Positions 1-6,627 of a stretch of DNA of 10,542 nt are shown here, piece by piece. The stretch is taken from contig JAITNZ010000060.1 in the NCBI GenBank assembly GCA_031290205.1, positions 1-10,542 on the forward strand, written 5' to 3'. Made by a program: the position numbers and the translations under genes. Under the pieces are notes generated by a model, which saw nothing but the letters and a program-made list of their open reading frames with translations, was not told the DNA's origin and did not search any database. Numbering within the stretch: position 1 is the stretch's first letter; every line of letters starts with the position of its first letter. This DNA is from Spirochaetaceae bacterium (lineage in GTDB: Bacteria > Spirochaetota > Spirochaetia > Treponematales > Breznakiellaceae).

Positions 1-235
1 GTTCCGTGTCTATTGCGTTCCAATGAAAGAGGGAATCACGGGTTTCGCTCAAACACAAAACCCAGACGGCTGGAGCCTTGAGTCTTTCCCTATAGGCTTC
101 AAGTTGTTTCGCGTCGTTCTGGTCGCGCCATTTTTCCGGATTGGTTAAATACAGTTTGTTGTTCCGCACGGTATCAAACATATAGTCTACGCTGGTATAC
201 CGGTACAGATACTCAGGATATTTTGCTGTGGACAT
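1..235 (-). CDS. DUF2971-like protein, N-terminal 78 residues (cut by window edge)
   Basis: Reading leftward from an ATG at 235-233, the frame stays open to the window edge, so the 3' end is missing. A good ribosome site (GAGGAG) lies about 8 bases upstream. The visible protein starts MSTAKYPEYLYRYTSVDYMF, continues with NNKLYLTNPEKWRD, and later has LCLSETRDSLFHWN. This order (an LYRY start, an xNxKLYLTNPxKWxD block, then a CLSE..DSLxxW block) matches my memory of the N-terminal half of DUF2971 proteins, whose consensus reads roughly LYKYRSL, KLYLSNPSKFND, CFSE..DN.LMWSHY. The function of DUF2971 is not established; members often sit in accessory or defence-type islands. Its start lies 103 bases after the stop of the lipoprotein gene on the same strand, so the two could be co-transcribed. 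The family call rests on remembered motifs only. Confidence 0.65.
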   Translation of the reverse strand, partial: MSTAKYPEYLYRYTSVDYMFDTVRNNKLYLTNPEKWRDQNDAKQLEAYRERLKAPAVWVLCLSETRDSLFHWNAIDTE

Positions 236-338
236 TTTCTTTCTCCTCTCATTCCTTTGCCGCTGTTTAGCGCTACCAACACTTTCCTCTATAAATATTT
301 TTCAACATTTACAAAAGAAGTGTCGGTATCTGCTTTTA

Positions 339-710
339 CTATTGTTTAGTATACTTGCCGTTACTGACTGAAGAGCCAGACTGCCCCGTACCAGCAATGG
401 TAAGAATGTTCGTATAAATCGAATAAGTTATCGTGTAAGTTTCACCAATGCCGCTTTTAAACGTGAGCTGACTGTCAGTTGCCGAAGCTTCCATGACACT
501 GGGAGTCTCCTGCGCTGTCCGCTTTGACGACAATGTAGTTTTAGTGAATATCAATTGCGCTCCTGATAACTGTTCGTTCCCATTCCATGTCCCGATAAGG
601 GTATCTGGCACCACCTTCGTCTCTGTTGAGCCATTATCACAACCTGAAAGCATCAAACTGAATGTTAACAAGCCAATCAACATTCCCGACAACAAAAATT
701 TGTTATTCAT
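339..710 (-). CDS. small secreted lipoprotein, function unknown
   Basis: This 123-residue protein has a short basic start, a hydrophobic stretch (residues 5-20) and a lipobox LSGC with Cys24 as the likely lipidated residue, so it should be exported and anchored by signal peptidase II processing. The mature part is about 100 residues, polar and rich in Ser/Thr/Gly. It carries a GTWNGNEQLSGAQLIFT motif and ends GTGQSGSSVSNGKYTKQ, a pattern suggesting a small beta-rich (lipocalin-like) fold. The leader and CDNGS start of the mature chain look very like the large sets of small lipoproteins in gut treponemes. The start is supported by AAAGGA nine bases upstream. It would be a substrate of the Lol machinery encoded further along. 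No specific function can be assigned. Confidence 0.85.
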   Translation of the reverse strand: MNNKFLLSGMLIGLLTFSLMLSGCDNGSTETKVVPDTLIGTWNGNEQLSGAQLIFTKTTLSSKRTAQETPSVMEASATDSQLTFKSGIGETYTITYSIYTNILTIAGTGQSGSSVSNGKYTKQ

Positions 711-816
711 ATAATATCATCCTTTGCGGGTCGCGGCTTCCATGCCGTCCCGCCGTTAAAATGTAACTCCCTACGGAAGTCTGCATGTAGTATGGATAAA
801 AAAGAATGGCGTGTAA

Positions 817-884
817 TGAGTAAAAACTCACGTTTTTGCCAGAAAATTCATTATTTTTAGCCCAAAACCGTGTAAAAACTCACG
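817..884. repeat. twin small hairpins sharing a 13-base direct repeat
   Basis: GTAAAAACTCACG occurs at 820-832 and again at 872-884. Each copy is built into a different small palindrome: TGAGT-AAAA-ACTCA at 817-830 and CCGTG-TAAAAACT-CACGG at 869-885. They lie upstream of the divergent lipoprotein gene, in otherwise non-coding DNA. They could be operator half-sites, attenuator hairpins or decayed repeat units; the sequence does not decide. The wider gap 711-1053 holds no credible gene. Confidence 0.4.
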
Positions 885-915
885 GGTGGAGAATTAGGGG
901 CAATTCGCAATACAA

Positions 916-1040
916 GCACCAAGCTCACGAACGGCACGAACGAAGACGAAAAAAAACATGAATAATGGTGATACATAAGGCAGAAATCGTAAGAATTACG
1001 TGCAATTTGTTCGTGTGGTTCGTGTCGTTCGTGGTTAATT
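916..1040. repeat. CACGAAC-rich imperfect inverted repeat, copy A
   Basis: The left arm (916-944) is a run of CACGAAC-like units. The right arm (1007-1040) is the opposite strand of the same pattern (TTCGTGTGGTTCGTGTCGTT, then CGTGGTTAATT). About 60 bases of AT-rich DNA separate them. The right arm ends in GTGGTTAATT followed by GAATTC, the same edge sequence seen in the copy at 7867-7961 and in the fragment near 1906. Repetition of the motif at separate sites suggests a dispersed, probably non-autonomous repeat family of this genome. No transposase is encoded inside. Its right edge lies about 40 bases upstream of the promoter of the next gene. Confidence 0.7.
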
Positions 1041-1077
1041 TTCGAATTCTGAATTGCTGGGTTCCCCCGCAGGGCGC

Positions 1078-1106
1078 TTGACGGGGCTGAGGGGAGACGG
1101 TATACT
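1078..1106 (+). promoter_or_regulatory. sigma-70 type promoter at the start of the DUF364 gene
   Basis: TTGACG at 1078-1083 and TATACT at 1101-1106 are separated by exactly 17 bases, a near-consensus vegetative promoter. Transcription would start around 1112-1114, which is the start codon itself (ATG at 1114). The mRNA would then have no 5' leader and no ribosome-binding site. The only purine-rich stretch nearby (AGGGGAG, 1090-1096) lies inside the promoter spacer, too far from the ATG to act. Confidence 0.7.
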
Positions 1107-1113
1107 GAATTAT

Positions 1114-1878
1114 ATGTGGAAAATATACGATACGCTGATTAACGGGCTGCCCGAGGGACTCACGGTGAGCGCCAGTGCGGCGGGTGAGCATTGGATTGCC
1201 GTCCGTTCGAGCGAGGGCGGTTTGGGGCTGGCTATGCGGATAGATACCGAGTCGATACCCCGCGCCTTGCCCATCGATTTTACGGGGATGAACCTGAAAG
1301 AGCTGGCTCGTCACGCGAAATCGTGGAACTTCGTTGATGCGGGTTTCGGCATTGCGGCGCTGAACGCCTTCTACAACCACGAAAAACGGGTGCGCGCGCT
1401 CGGCATCGACCTACCGCACGAAAGCCGCAAAAACGAGGCTTTTGACAAATACCGCGCCGAAGTTGCAGGGAAAAAGGTTGCCGTCGTGGGGCACTTTCCC
1501 TTTCTCGAACAGCATCTCAAGCCCGTATGCAGCCTTTCCATACTCGAGCGGCGCCCCCAGGACGGCGACTATCCCGACCCCGCGTGCGAGTATATCCTGG
1601 GCGAGCAGGATTATGTGTTCATCACCGGCTCGACGCTCGTCAACAAGACGCTGCCCCGCCTCCTCTCTCTCGCCCGAAACGCATGGACAGTGCTTGCCGG
1701 ACCGACGGTAACGCTTAGTGACGCGCTTTTTGAAGCGGGCGCTGACGACCTCTCGGGCTTCGTCGTGACAGACCCCGAGACCTGCCTAAAATCGGTGCGC
1801 AGCGGAGACCGGATGGGGCAGTTCCACGCGGGCGCCATGATAAACTACCGTGCGGCACAGAAGCAACCCACTGATTAA
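1114..1878 (+). CDS. DUF4213/DUF364 protein (putative heavy-metal chelation family)
   Basis: The frame can extend back to a TTG at 1054, but the family-like start is MWKIYDTLINGLPEGLTV at 1114, giving 254 residues; the 20 upstream residues would come from promoter and repeat-edge DNA. The N-terminal third fits DUF4213 (GLAM near 38-41, and a GFGIAALNAFYN block near 78-88). The C-terminal half fits the Rossmann-like DUF364 domain: VAVVGHFPFLE (122-132), LERRPQDGDYPDPACEYIL (144-162), a DYVFITGSTLVNKT block (166-179), and LAGPTVTLSDALFEAGADDL (194-213). Family structures have been interpreted as metal or small-ligand binding, but no reaction is established. It is probably cytoplasmic, with no signal peptide or membrane helix. 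It appears to be a single-gene unit: its own promoter is visible and the next gene starts 104 bases later. The family call is firm, the function is not. Confidence 0.88.
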   Translation: MWKIYDTLINGLPEGLTVSASAAGEHWIAVRSSEGGLGLAMRIDTESIPRALPIDFTGMNLKELARHAKSWNFVDAGFGIAALNAFYNHEKRVRALGIDLPHESRKNEAFDKYRAEVAGKKVAVVGHFPFLEQHLKPVCSLSILERRPQDGDYPDPACEYILGEQDYVFITGSTLVNKTLPRLLSLARNAWTVLAGPTVTLSDALFEAGADDLSGFVVTDPETCLKSVRSGDRMGQFHAGAMINYRAAQKQPTD

Positions 1879-1890
1879 TACATCATCCAC

Positions 1891-1935
1891 AGGTGATATC
1901 AGCAGTTCCGAATTCAACCACGCATGAGGTGATAT
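1891..1935. repeat. fragment of the AACCACG element edge between two 9-base direct repeats
   Basis: AGGTGATAT occurs at 1891-1899 and 1927-1935. Between them lies a 27-base segment containing TTCCGAATTCAACCACG, which resembles the outer edges of the larger repeats (copy B begins ATTCGGAATTTAACCACC; copy A read on the other strand has AGAATTC followed by AATTAACCACGAAC). It may be a remnant end of the same element, with the 9-mers as a possible target duplication, but short matches of this size can arise by chance. Confidence 0.35.
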
Positions 1936-1970
1936 GGGGAAGGCTTCCTCTGAAAGAAATTCTGTGATAG

Positions 1971-1976
1971 TATAAG
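1971..1976 (+). promoter_or_regulatory. possible -10 box (TATAAG) directly upstream of ftsY
   Basis: TATAAG ends seven bases before the ftsY ATG, the same placement as in the DUF364 gene. No good -35 hexamer is found at 16-18 bases; TTCCTC at 1945-1950 is 20 bases away. An in-frame TAG at 1968-1970 blocks any longer ftsY start, and no Shine-Dalgarno sequence precedes the ATG. A leaderless transcript is possible but less well supported than for the previous gene. Confidence 0.35.
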
Positions 1977-1982
1977 CTTACC

Positions 1983-2849
1983 ATGAGCTTTAGTGACAGA
2001 ATAAAATCGTTTTTCGGTATCAAGACAGGATTAACGGACGCATTTTTTGAGGATTTGCAGGATCTGCTGGTCGAAGGTGATTTCGGTGCGGCACTTGCAG
2101 TGCAATGTGTTGACGCATTGCAAGCTCGTGCGAAAAAAGAAAAAATAAGTACGGCGGAGGAAGCCAGAAAGCTCCTCGCGCTGATTTTATGTGAGTATCT
2201 TGCGGTGGAAAAACAGGAAAACAAGCTCTTCAGTGCTGCGGAGCCGACGGCGATTCTCTTGCTTGGGGTGAACGGCGTGGGCAAAACGACGACTGCGGCA
2301 AAATTCGCCTGCCTTTTCAAAAAAAATGCCAAGCCGCTGCTTGCCGCCGCCGACACATTCCGCGCCGCCGCGATAGACCAGCTCATCTTGCACGGCGAGC
2401 GCCTCGATGTCCGTGTCGTCGCTCATAAACAGCACGGGGATGCCGCCGCCGTTGTTTTTGACGCGCTGGAAGCGGCAAAAGCGGGGAATTACAATCCCGT
2501 CATCGCCGACACCGCCGGACGTATGCACACAAAATCGGCGCTCGTCGAAGAGCTCAAAAAAATCGACAGGGTCGTCGCGCGCTTTGACGCTCAGATGCGC
2601 TACCTCAAATACCTTGTGCTGGACAGCACCACCGGCTCGAACGCTTTTGTTCAGGCGGAAACCTTTCACGAGGCAGTCAAGCTCGATGGCGTCGTCCTTA
2701 CCAAAATGGATTCGAGCGCGAAGGGAGGCATCGTGTTTTCCCTTGCCGCAAAACTCAGGCTGCCCGTCCTCTTCGTCTGCGACGGCGAAAAATACGAAAA
2801 CTTACATCAATTTAATGCCGATGAGTATATAAGAGAGTTTCTTGGATAG
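1983..2849 (+). CDS. ftsY: signal recognition particle receptor FtsY (minimal NG form)
   Basis: This 288-residue SRP-type GTPase receives ribosome-SRP complexes at the inner membrane and hands nascent membrane proteins to the translocon. Residues 1-85 form a short N domain. The G domain follows with all core motifs: P-loop GVNGVGKT (95-102), DTFRAAA (124-130), DTAGR (176-180), TKMD (240-243), and the closing stretch DGEKYENLHQFNADEYI (267-283). LVLDSTTGSNAFVQAETFHE (211-230) distinguishes FtsY from Ffh. There is no long acidic A domain, so it is near the minimal size for the family. Small departures are TKMDSS where TKLDGT is usual, and CDGEK where GxGE is usual. It heads a plus-strand cluster with the lol genes. 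No Shine-Dalgarno sequence is visible. Identity is secure. Confidence 0.95.
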   Translation: MSFSDRIKSFFGIKTGLTDAFFEDLQDLLVEGDFGAALAVQCVDALQARAKKEKISTAEEARKLLALILCEYLAVEKQENKLFSAAEPTAILLLGVNGVGKTTTAAKFACLFKKNAKPLLAAADTFRAAAIDQLILHGERLDVRVVAHKQHGDAAAVVFDALEAAKAGNYNPVIADTAGRMHTKSALVEELKKIDRVVARFDAQMRYLKYLVLDSTTGSNAFVQAETFHEAVKLDGVVLTKMDSSAKGGIVFSLAAKLRLPVLFVCDGEKYENLHQFNADEYIREFLG

Positions 2850-2888
2850 GCTTTAGGCAACGACGCCATCCTACTCTTGTAAGTCGGC

Positions 2889-4181
2889 ATGGTAATAAAT
2901 TATAAGAAAAAAATTCTGGTTGTGCTATGGGCATTTGCTGGCGTCCTGCTGTGTTCTGCGGCGGCGGAAGGCGATTGGTATATTTCTAACGCTACCGGAA
3001 TGCTGCTCGAAAAAACCTATAAAACGCGGGCGATGCGCTCAAACTATGCGGTCCAGTTGCAGAATGTCCGCCCCGAAAATGTACCTAAGGAGATACGCAA
3101 GTACTATGCGGCGCCGTGGAAAGTTGAATGCCGGATCCTCTACGAAAAAGCGAAACGGTTCAGGACTCAGTGGGTCTATAAAGATGCGGAAAACAGCAGC
3201 TTTTTCTTGGCGGTGGTAAACAATGACGGTGCGGGTTTTTTGGAATGGTATGATGATAAAGGGTATGTCATCGAAGAACAGCGTCTCGACGCCGATGGCG
3301 GGGGGTTTTTTGTTTCGTATACCTACAAGGATAGATTTCTGCTTAAAGCCGAGGCGCATCTCGTCGAATCGGTGATAAAACCTAAACCAGAAACTGAGGA
3401 CAAGCCGGTGGAAAAAGCGCAAGCCGCCGTCGTAAACGAGCCTGAGCCGCCCTCACCCCTCACCCTTCCCGCGCCCGCGCCGCAGGAAATTGAAAGCGCG
3501 ATAGATGAAGCAGGTGAAATTGTGAGTCCGCCGCCGCCCGTGGCGGGTCCTGACCCTATGATTGCTTTGTTGCGGAATCCGCAGGGTCCCGCGCCCATCC
3601 CTGAATTTTTTGTCGCCGTAACGGGGCGCGAAGGCGGGCGGCTCTGGACGGATGATTACCGGTATAGCAGGACGAATACCTTACGCGCGATAGAACGTAA
3701 ATACTTTGAAAAAACGGCGAGCAAAGAATATGACCGTCTGGTATTTCCCCGGTTTGTGTTAAATTCACCAGTCGACCGTGAATTTGTTTCCCCCGGCATA
3801 TCCATATCTTCCAGTTTGTTTCCCGATACGCCTGTTGAACCCACGGCGCAGCTTACCTATACGCTGGATACCAAGCAGCGGATATTAACAGAAACCAGGC
3901 GTGATGAAGAAGGTAAGCTTATCGAAGAGCTTACTAATACATGGAAAAATGATAAAATAGAAAAAATTACGCGGAAGTATTTTGAAGATGAACGGGTCGT
4001 TACTTTCGGCTATAATGGTAAAGGCGACCGTGTGAGCGAGCAGGATTATAGAAACGATATTTTAGAACGGACTGTCACGATAAGCGGCTCACAAGAGATA
4101 GAGGAACTCTATTTCGACGGGAAGCCGGTCCTCCGTGCTGTTTGGGAAGATGGTAAAAAGATTTCGGAAGAAAGATTGTAA
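2889..4181 (+). CDS. exported protein of unknown function with proline-rich linker
   Basis: I do not recognise this 430-residue protein. A basic start and hydrophobic core (residues 6-22) followed by CSAAAEGDW suggest a Sec signal peptide cut near residue 26; Cys22 lacks a good lipobox, so signal peptidase I is more likely than lipidation. Residues 27-170 form an N-terminal domain rich in Tyr, Lys and acidic residues (FLEWYDDKGYVIEEQRLD). Residues about 172-235 are a proline/acidic linker (PEPPSPLTLPAPAP, SPPPPVAGPDP). The C-terminal part (about 240-430) has short repeating strands such as LTYTLDTKQRILTETRRDEE, GYNGKGDRVSEQDY and ELYFDGKPVLRAVWEDGKK, reminiscent of YD- or MORN-like beta repeats. 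An in-frame TAA at 2880-2882 fixes the start; no clear ribosome site is present. Only two bases separate its stop from the Lol permease start, so it is in the lol operon and may act in envelope or lipoprotein handling. That role is inference from position only. Confidence 0.85.
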   Translation: MVINYKKKILVVLWAFAGVLLCSAAAEGDWYISNATGMLLEKTYKTRAMRSNYAVQLQNVRPENVPKEIRKYYAAPWKVECRILYEKAKRFRTQWVYKDAENSSFFLAVVNNDGAGFLEWYDDKGYVIEEQRLDADGGGFFVSYTYKDRFLLKAEAHLVESVIKPKPETEDKPVEKAQAAVVNEPEPPSPLTLPAPAPQEIESAIDEAGEIVSPPPPVAGPDPMIALLRNPQGPAPIPEFFVAVTGREGGRLWTDDYRYSRTNTLRAIERKYFEKTASKEYDRLVFPRFVLNSPVDREFVSPGISISSSLFPDTPVEPTAQLTYTLDTKQRILTETRRDEEGKLIEELTNTWKNDKIEKITRKYFEDERVVTFGYNGKGDRVSEQDYRNDILERTVTISGSQEIEELYFDGKPVLRAVWEDGKKISEERL

Positions 4182-4183
4182 AA

Positions 4184-5524
4184 ATGAGTAAGTTCAATTG
4201 GGTTGGTTTTGTTGCCTGCCGTTATACATCAAATAAAGCAAGCCGTTCATCGGCATCTTCGACACTTGCCATATTGGAGATAGCAGTTGGCGTGCTCGCG
4301 TTAACGGTGATAATTGCCGTCATGAACGGGTTCCAATTAGGATACATCGAAAGCATTCTTGAAGTATCAAGTTATTATGTCAGAGTAGATAATTTTCCTG
4401 CTGATAATACTGATGTAATCGACAAGATAAAAAAATTAAGCGGGGTGCGTTCGGTAGTGAGTTTTAAGGAAACGGAAGGCATAATGAGGGGGCTTATCAA
4501 TGGAGCGCAATCGCCTGTCGTTCTACGCGGGCTGCCTTCATCAGTGTTTTCGATAGATGAAGGGATGAAAGACCAACTTAAAATTGTTGATAGCGTTGTC
4601 CAAAGTAAGGATGATATGATTGCCACCACCAATGCTATCCTGCTCGGCTCCGAATTAGCAAGGATGATCGGCGTTGATGCAGGGGACGCCGTTGAATTTA
4701 TTTCGATGGCCGATTTATTCTCAAGTGATGAAGAGCTTCAAAATTCTTCGTTTATTGTTACAGGAATATTTAAATCAGGATACTATCAATATGATTTAAA
4801 CTGGGGGTTCATCAATCTGAACACCGCTCTTGACATTGAATCTGCCGGCGAAACGCTAACACTTGGTATAAAACTTTTGAACCGCTACCAGGATTTGAAA
4901 GCTGTTTCCGAAATACGGGGGATTATCAATGCTGAATTATCAGAAGAAACAATCCAAAAGAATAACATTGCGGTAAGTTCATGGAGGGATTATAACAAAG
5001 CATTTTTCGGCGCACTGCGCACTGAAAAATTATTGATGTTTGTTTTGGTTGGATTGATTTTTATTGTCGTAGCGTTAAATATATTTCAAGCGCAAAGGCG
5101 GAGTGTGCTGGAACGCAGTGAAGAAATCGGCTTGCTACGCGCCGTCGGGGCGAGTGATTTTCAGGTGCGTTGTATTTTTACATTCAATGGAATACTAATT
5201 GGATTTATCGGAGCAAGTTCCGGTATGGCATTGGCACTCTTAATTTCGACGCACATACAAAAATTCTTTTCGCTTATAGAAACAATTGTCAGTCTTCTTA
5301 TGAGGTGTATATATCGTGTAGCATACGGAAGCATCGCATCAGGCGCGGATTTTGCAATATTCAACCGGAAAATATTTTATTTAGACGGCATTACATCGCG
5401 GATTATGACGTCCGATATTATCATAATTTATCTATTCGGTTTGCTGTCGGCTGTTTTTGCCGCATGGTTCGCGTCAAAACGAATTGCAAGAATAAATCCA
5501 GCCGATGTGCTACGATATGAATGA
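4184..5524 (+). CDS. lolC: LolC/LolE-type lipoprotein-releasing ABC permease
   Basis: This 446-residue inner-membrane protein should work with LolD to extract lipoproteins from the inner membrane for outer-membrane delivery. It has the family layout: a cytoplasmic start (VGFVACRYTSNKASR, 7-21), first membrane helix at about 27-50 ending in AVMNGF (the MNGF block is typical of LolC/E), a periplasmic domain at about 55-278, then three helices at about 283-303, 332-355 and 411-432. EEIGLLRAVGAS (313-324) is the FtsX-family coupling segment that touches the ATPase, and the end (RIARINPADVLRYE) is standard. The stretch 356-410 between helices 3 and 4 is longer than in E. coli LolC. GGAAGAAAG nine bases upstream supports the start. 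LolC and LolE cannot be told apart from sequence by eye, and no second permease is found here, so it may act as a homodimer or pair with a distant subunit. Confidence 0.9.
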   Translation: MSKFNWVGFVACRYTSNKASRSSASSTLAILEIAVGVLALTVIIAVMNGFQLGYIESILEVSSYYVRVDNFPADNTDVIDKIKKLSGVRSVVSFKETEGIMRGLINGAQSPVVLRGLPSSVFSIDEGMKDQLKIVDSVVQSKDDMIATTNAILLGSELARMIGVDAGDAVEFISMADLFSSDEELQNSSFIVTGIFKSGYYQYDLNWGFINLNTALDIESAGETLTLGIKLLNRYQDLKAVSEIRGIINAELSEETIQKNNIAVSSWRDYNKAFFGALRTEKLLMFVLVGLIFIVVALNIFQAQRRSVLERSEEIGLLRAVGASDFQVRCIFTFNGILIGFIGASSGMALALLISTHIQKFFSLIETIVSLLMRCIYRVAYGSIASGADFAIFNRKIFYLDGITSRIMTSDIIIIYLFGLLSAVFAAWFASKRIARINPADVLRYE

Positions 5525-5529
5525 GGGGG
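5524..5529 (+). promoter_or_regulatory. ribosome-binding site fixing the lolD start
   Basis: AGGGGG lies eight bases before the ATG at 5538 and overlaps the last base of the lolC stop codon. This favours the 5538 start over the in-frame ATG at 5505, which would overlap lolC and add 11 residues not typical of LolD. The overlap suggests translational coupling of lolC and lolD. Confidence 0.75.
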
Positions 5530-5537
5530 AAACAGTC

Positions 5538-6221
5538 ATGCAAAAAATAATTGTTGAAGTTAAAAATTTAGTTAAGGACTATAAATCAAGAGTGGAAACA
5601 CTCCATATTTTGCGTTCGCTTGATTTTAAGATTGAAGAAGGCTGCTCTGTTTCGATTATGGGAAGCAGCGGAAGCGGTAAAAGCACCTTGCTCAACATTG
5701 TAGGTGGGCTTGACCATTTTGATTCGGGAACCTGTATCGTAGCCGGAAAAGATATATCCCGCCTTCCCGAAAAAAGTTTAGGGCTATTCCGCAGAAACAA
5801 TGTCGGCTTTATTTTTCAGTTTCACTACCTGTTAAAAGATTTTACCGCGCTGGAAAATGTAATGATCCCGGCATATATCGCCGGAAACTCAAAAAAAACC
5901 GCACTGGAAAAAGCCCGCGTTCTGCTTGACGAAGTGCATCTGGGAAACAGGATTGCTCATTATCCAGCAAAACTTTCCGGTGGAGAACGCCAGCGTGTCG
6001 CCGTCGCCCGCTCGATGATAAACGATCCCGATATTATTTTGGCGGATGAACCAACAGGGAATCTTGACCATGAACATAGCGCAATAGTGTCCGACCTCTT
6101 ATATGGCAGCGCACGGAAACACAATAAAACACTGATAGTGGTAACCCATGACGATAAAATAGCGGAGAAGGCAAACGTCAAATACACATTGATAAACGGA
6201 CGTCTGAAGAGGAGTCCCTGA
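5538..6221 (+). CDS. lolD: LolD, lipoprotein-releasing ABC ATPase
   Basis: This 227-residue ATPase powers lipoprotein release by the Lol permease. All nucleotide-binding motifs are intact: Walker A GSSGSGKST (42-50), Q-loop in FIFQFHYLL (Q94), signature LSGGERQR (146-153), Walker B IILADEPTGNLD (167-178) and the H-loop histidine in VVTHDD (H204). FQFHYLLKDFTALENVMIP is the form typical of LolD as opposed to the FQQYHLLP form of MacB ATPases. The length is normal for LolD. It follows the permease by 13 bases and is the last clear gene of this plus-strand operon. Its substrates would include lipoproteins such as the one encoded at 339-710. Confidence 0.93.
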   Translation: MQKIIVEVKNLVKDYKSRVETLHILRSLDFKIEEGCSVSIMGSSGSGKSTLLNIVGGLDHFDSGTCIVAGKDISRLPEKSLGLFRRNNVGFIFQFHYLLKDFTALENVMIPAYIAGNSKKTALEKARVLLDEVHLGNRIAHYPAKLSGGERQRVAVARSMINDPDIILADEPTGNLDHEHSAIVSDLLYGSARKHNKTLIVVTHDDKIAEKANVKYTLINGRLKRSP

Positions 6222-6309
6222 TTTTTAAATGTTTCCATACGGGAAGTCGATGGGGTGCATAACTTGGCGCCATTTTAAAACCCGCATTAAGGAACCACGA
6301 TTATTTAAT

Positions 6310-6352
6310 CCGCCACAGGCGGTTTCAGCCTTGCCCTTGGTAAGAGAAGGGC
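6310..6352 (+). terminator. two adjacent hairpins after lolD, possible terminator region
   Basis: CCGCC-ACA-GGCGG at 6310-6322 is followed by only three T residues, and GCCCTT-(8)-AAGGGC spans 6333-6352 with no T-run. They lie about 90-130 bases after the lolD stop. Either could slow or end transcription, or protect the 3' end, but neither is a textbook intrinsic terminator. Confidence 0.35.
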
Positions 6353-6627
6353 GATTCGAGCCATTTGGCGTTCCCGCAACTGTTCCGCTTTTATACGCTG
6401 CCAGAGCACGGCACGGCTTCCTATGACCCGCCCGTTGCGTTTAAGCCTGATGACCTGCAACAGTAGGGAGCCTGAAAAACATCACAACGAGTGTGAACAT
6501 GGAGACGCGCTTAAAGAAGTGGAGGAGCGCGATAGAAGCGATAATCTCTGAAGGAAGCCGGAGGCAAAGTCCCGGACTGACGAACAGAAATCGTATATAA
6601 GGCAAAAACATGGGAAGGTGCTGAAGG
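6344..6627 (+). other. gene-poor stretch with short overlapping open frames, possible coding remnant
   Basis: The gap 6222-6627 has no convincing gene. Several short plus-strand frames overlap: 6344-6466 (ends ASYDPPVAFKPDDLQQ), 6450-6551 (ATG start, ends DALKEVEERDRSDNL) and 6499-6600 (starts METRLKKWRSAIEAI). In the frame of the second, reading continues after its TGA with a similarly charged Lys/Arg/Glu-rich stretch up to the convergent permease gene. Charged, helix-like text in shifting frames can mean a decayed gene, perhaps a transposase, but no family motif is clear enough to name and none has a ribosome site. Random open frames in balanced-GC DNA would look similar. Confidence 0.25.

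Noticed and set aside
916..1040. CRISPR array, because of repeated CACGAAC units
   Set aside because: The units are only 7-9 bases, contiguous and arranged as inverted arms; there are no regular repeats with unique spacers and no cas genes.
1054..1113. Twenty-residue N-terminal extension of the DUF364 protein from a TTG start
   Set aside because: It is encoded by repeat-edge and promoter DNA, has no ribosome site, and the family start is at the internal ATG (1114).
2850..2888. Promoter for the exported-protein gene in the gap after ftsY
   Set aside because: TACTCT at 2872-2877 is a weak -10-like match with no -35 partner; the 39-base gap fits co-transcription with ftsY.
5505..5537. Earlier ATG for lolD overlapping the lolC end
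   Set aside because: The ATG at 5538 has AGGGGG eight bases upstream and gives the normal LolD N-terminus.
6229..6426. Plus-strand 65-residue frame after lolD
   Set aside because: No ribosome site, no family resemblance, and it crosses both candidate terminator hairpins.
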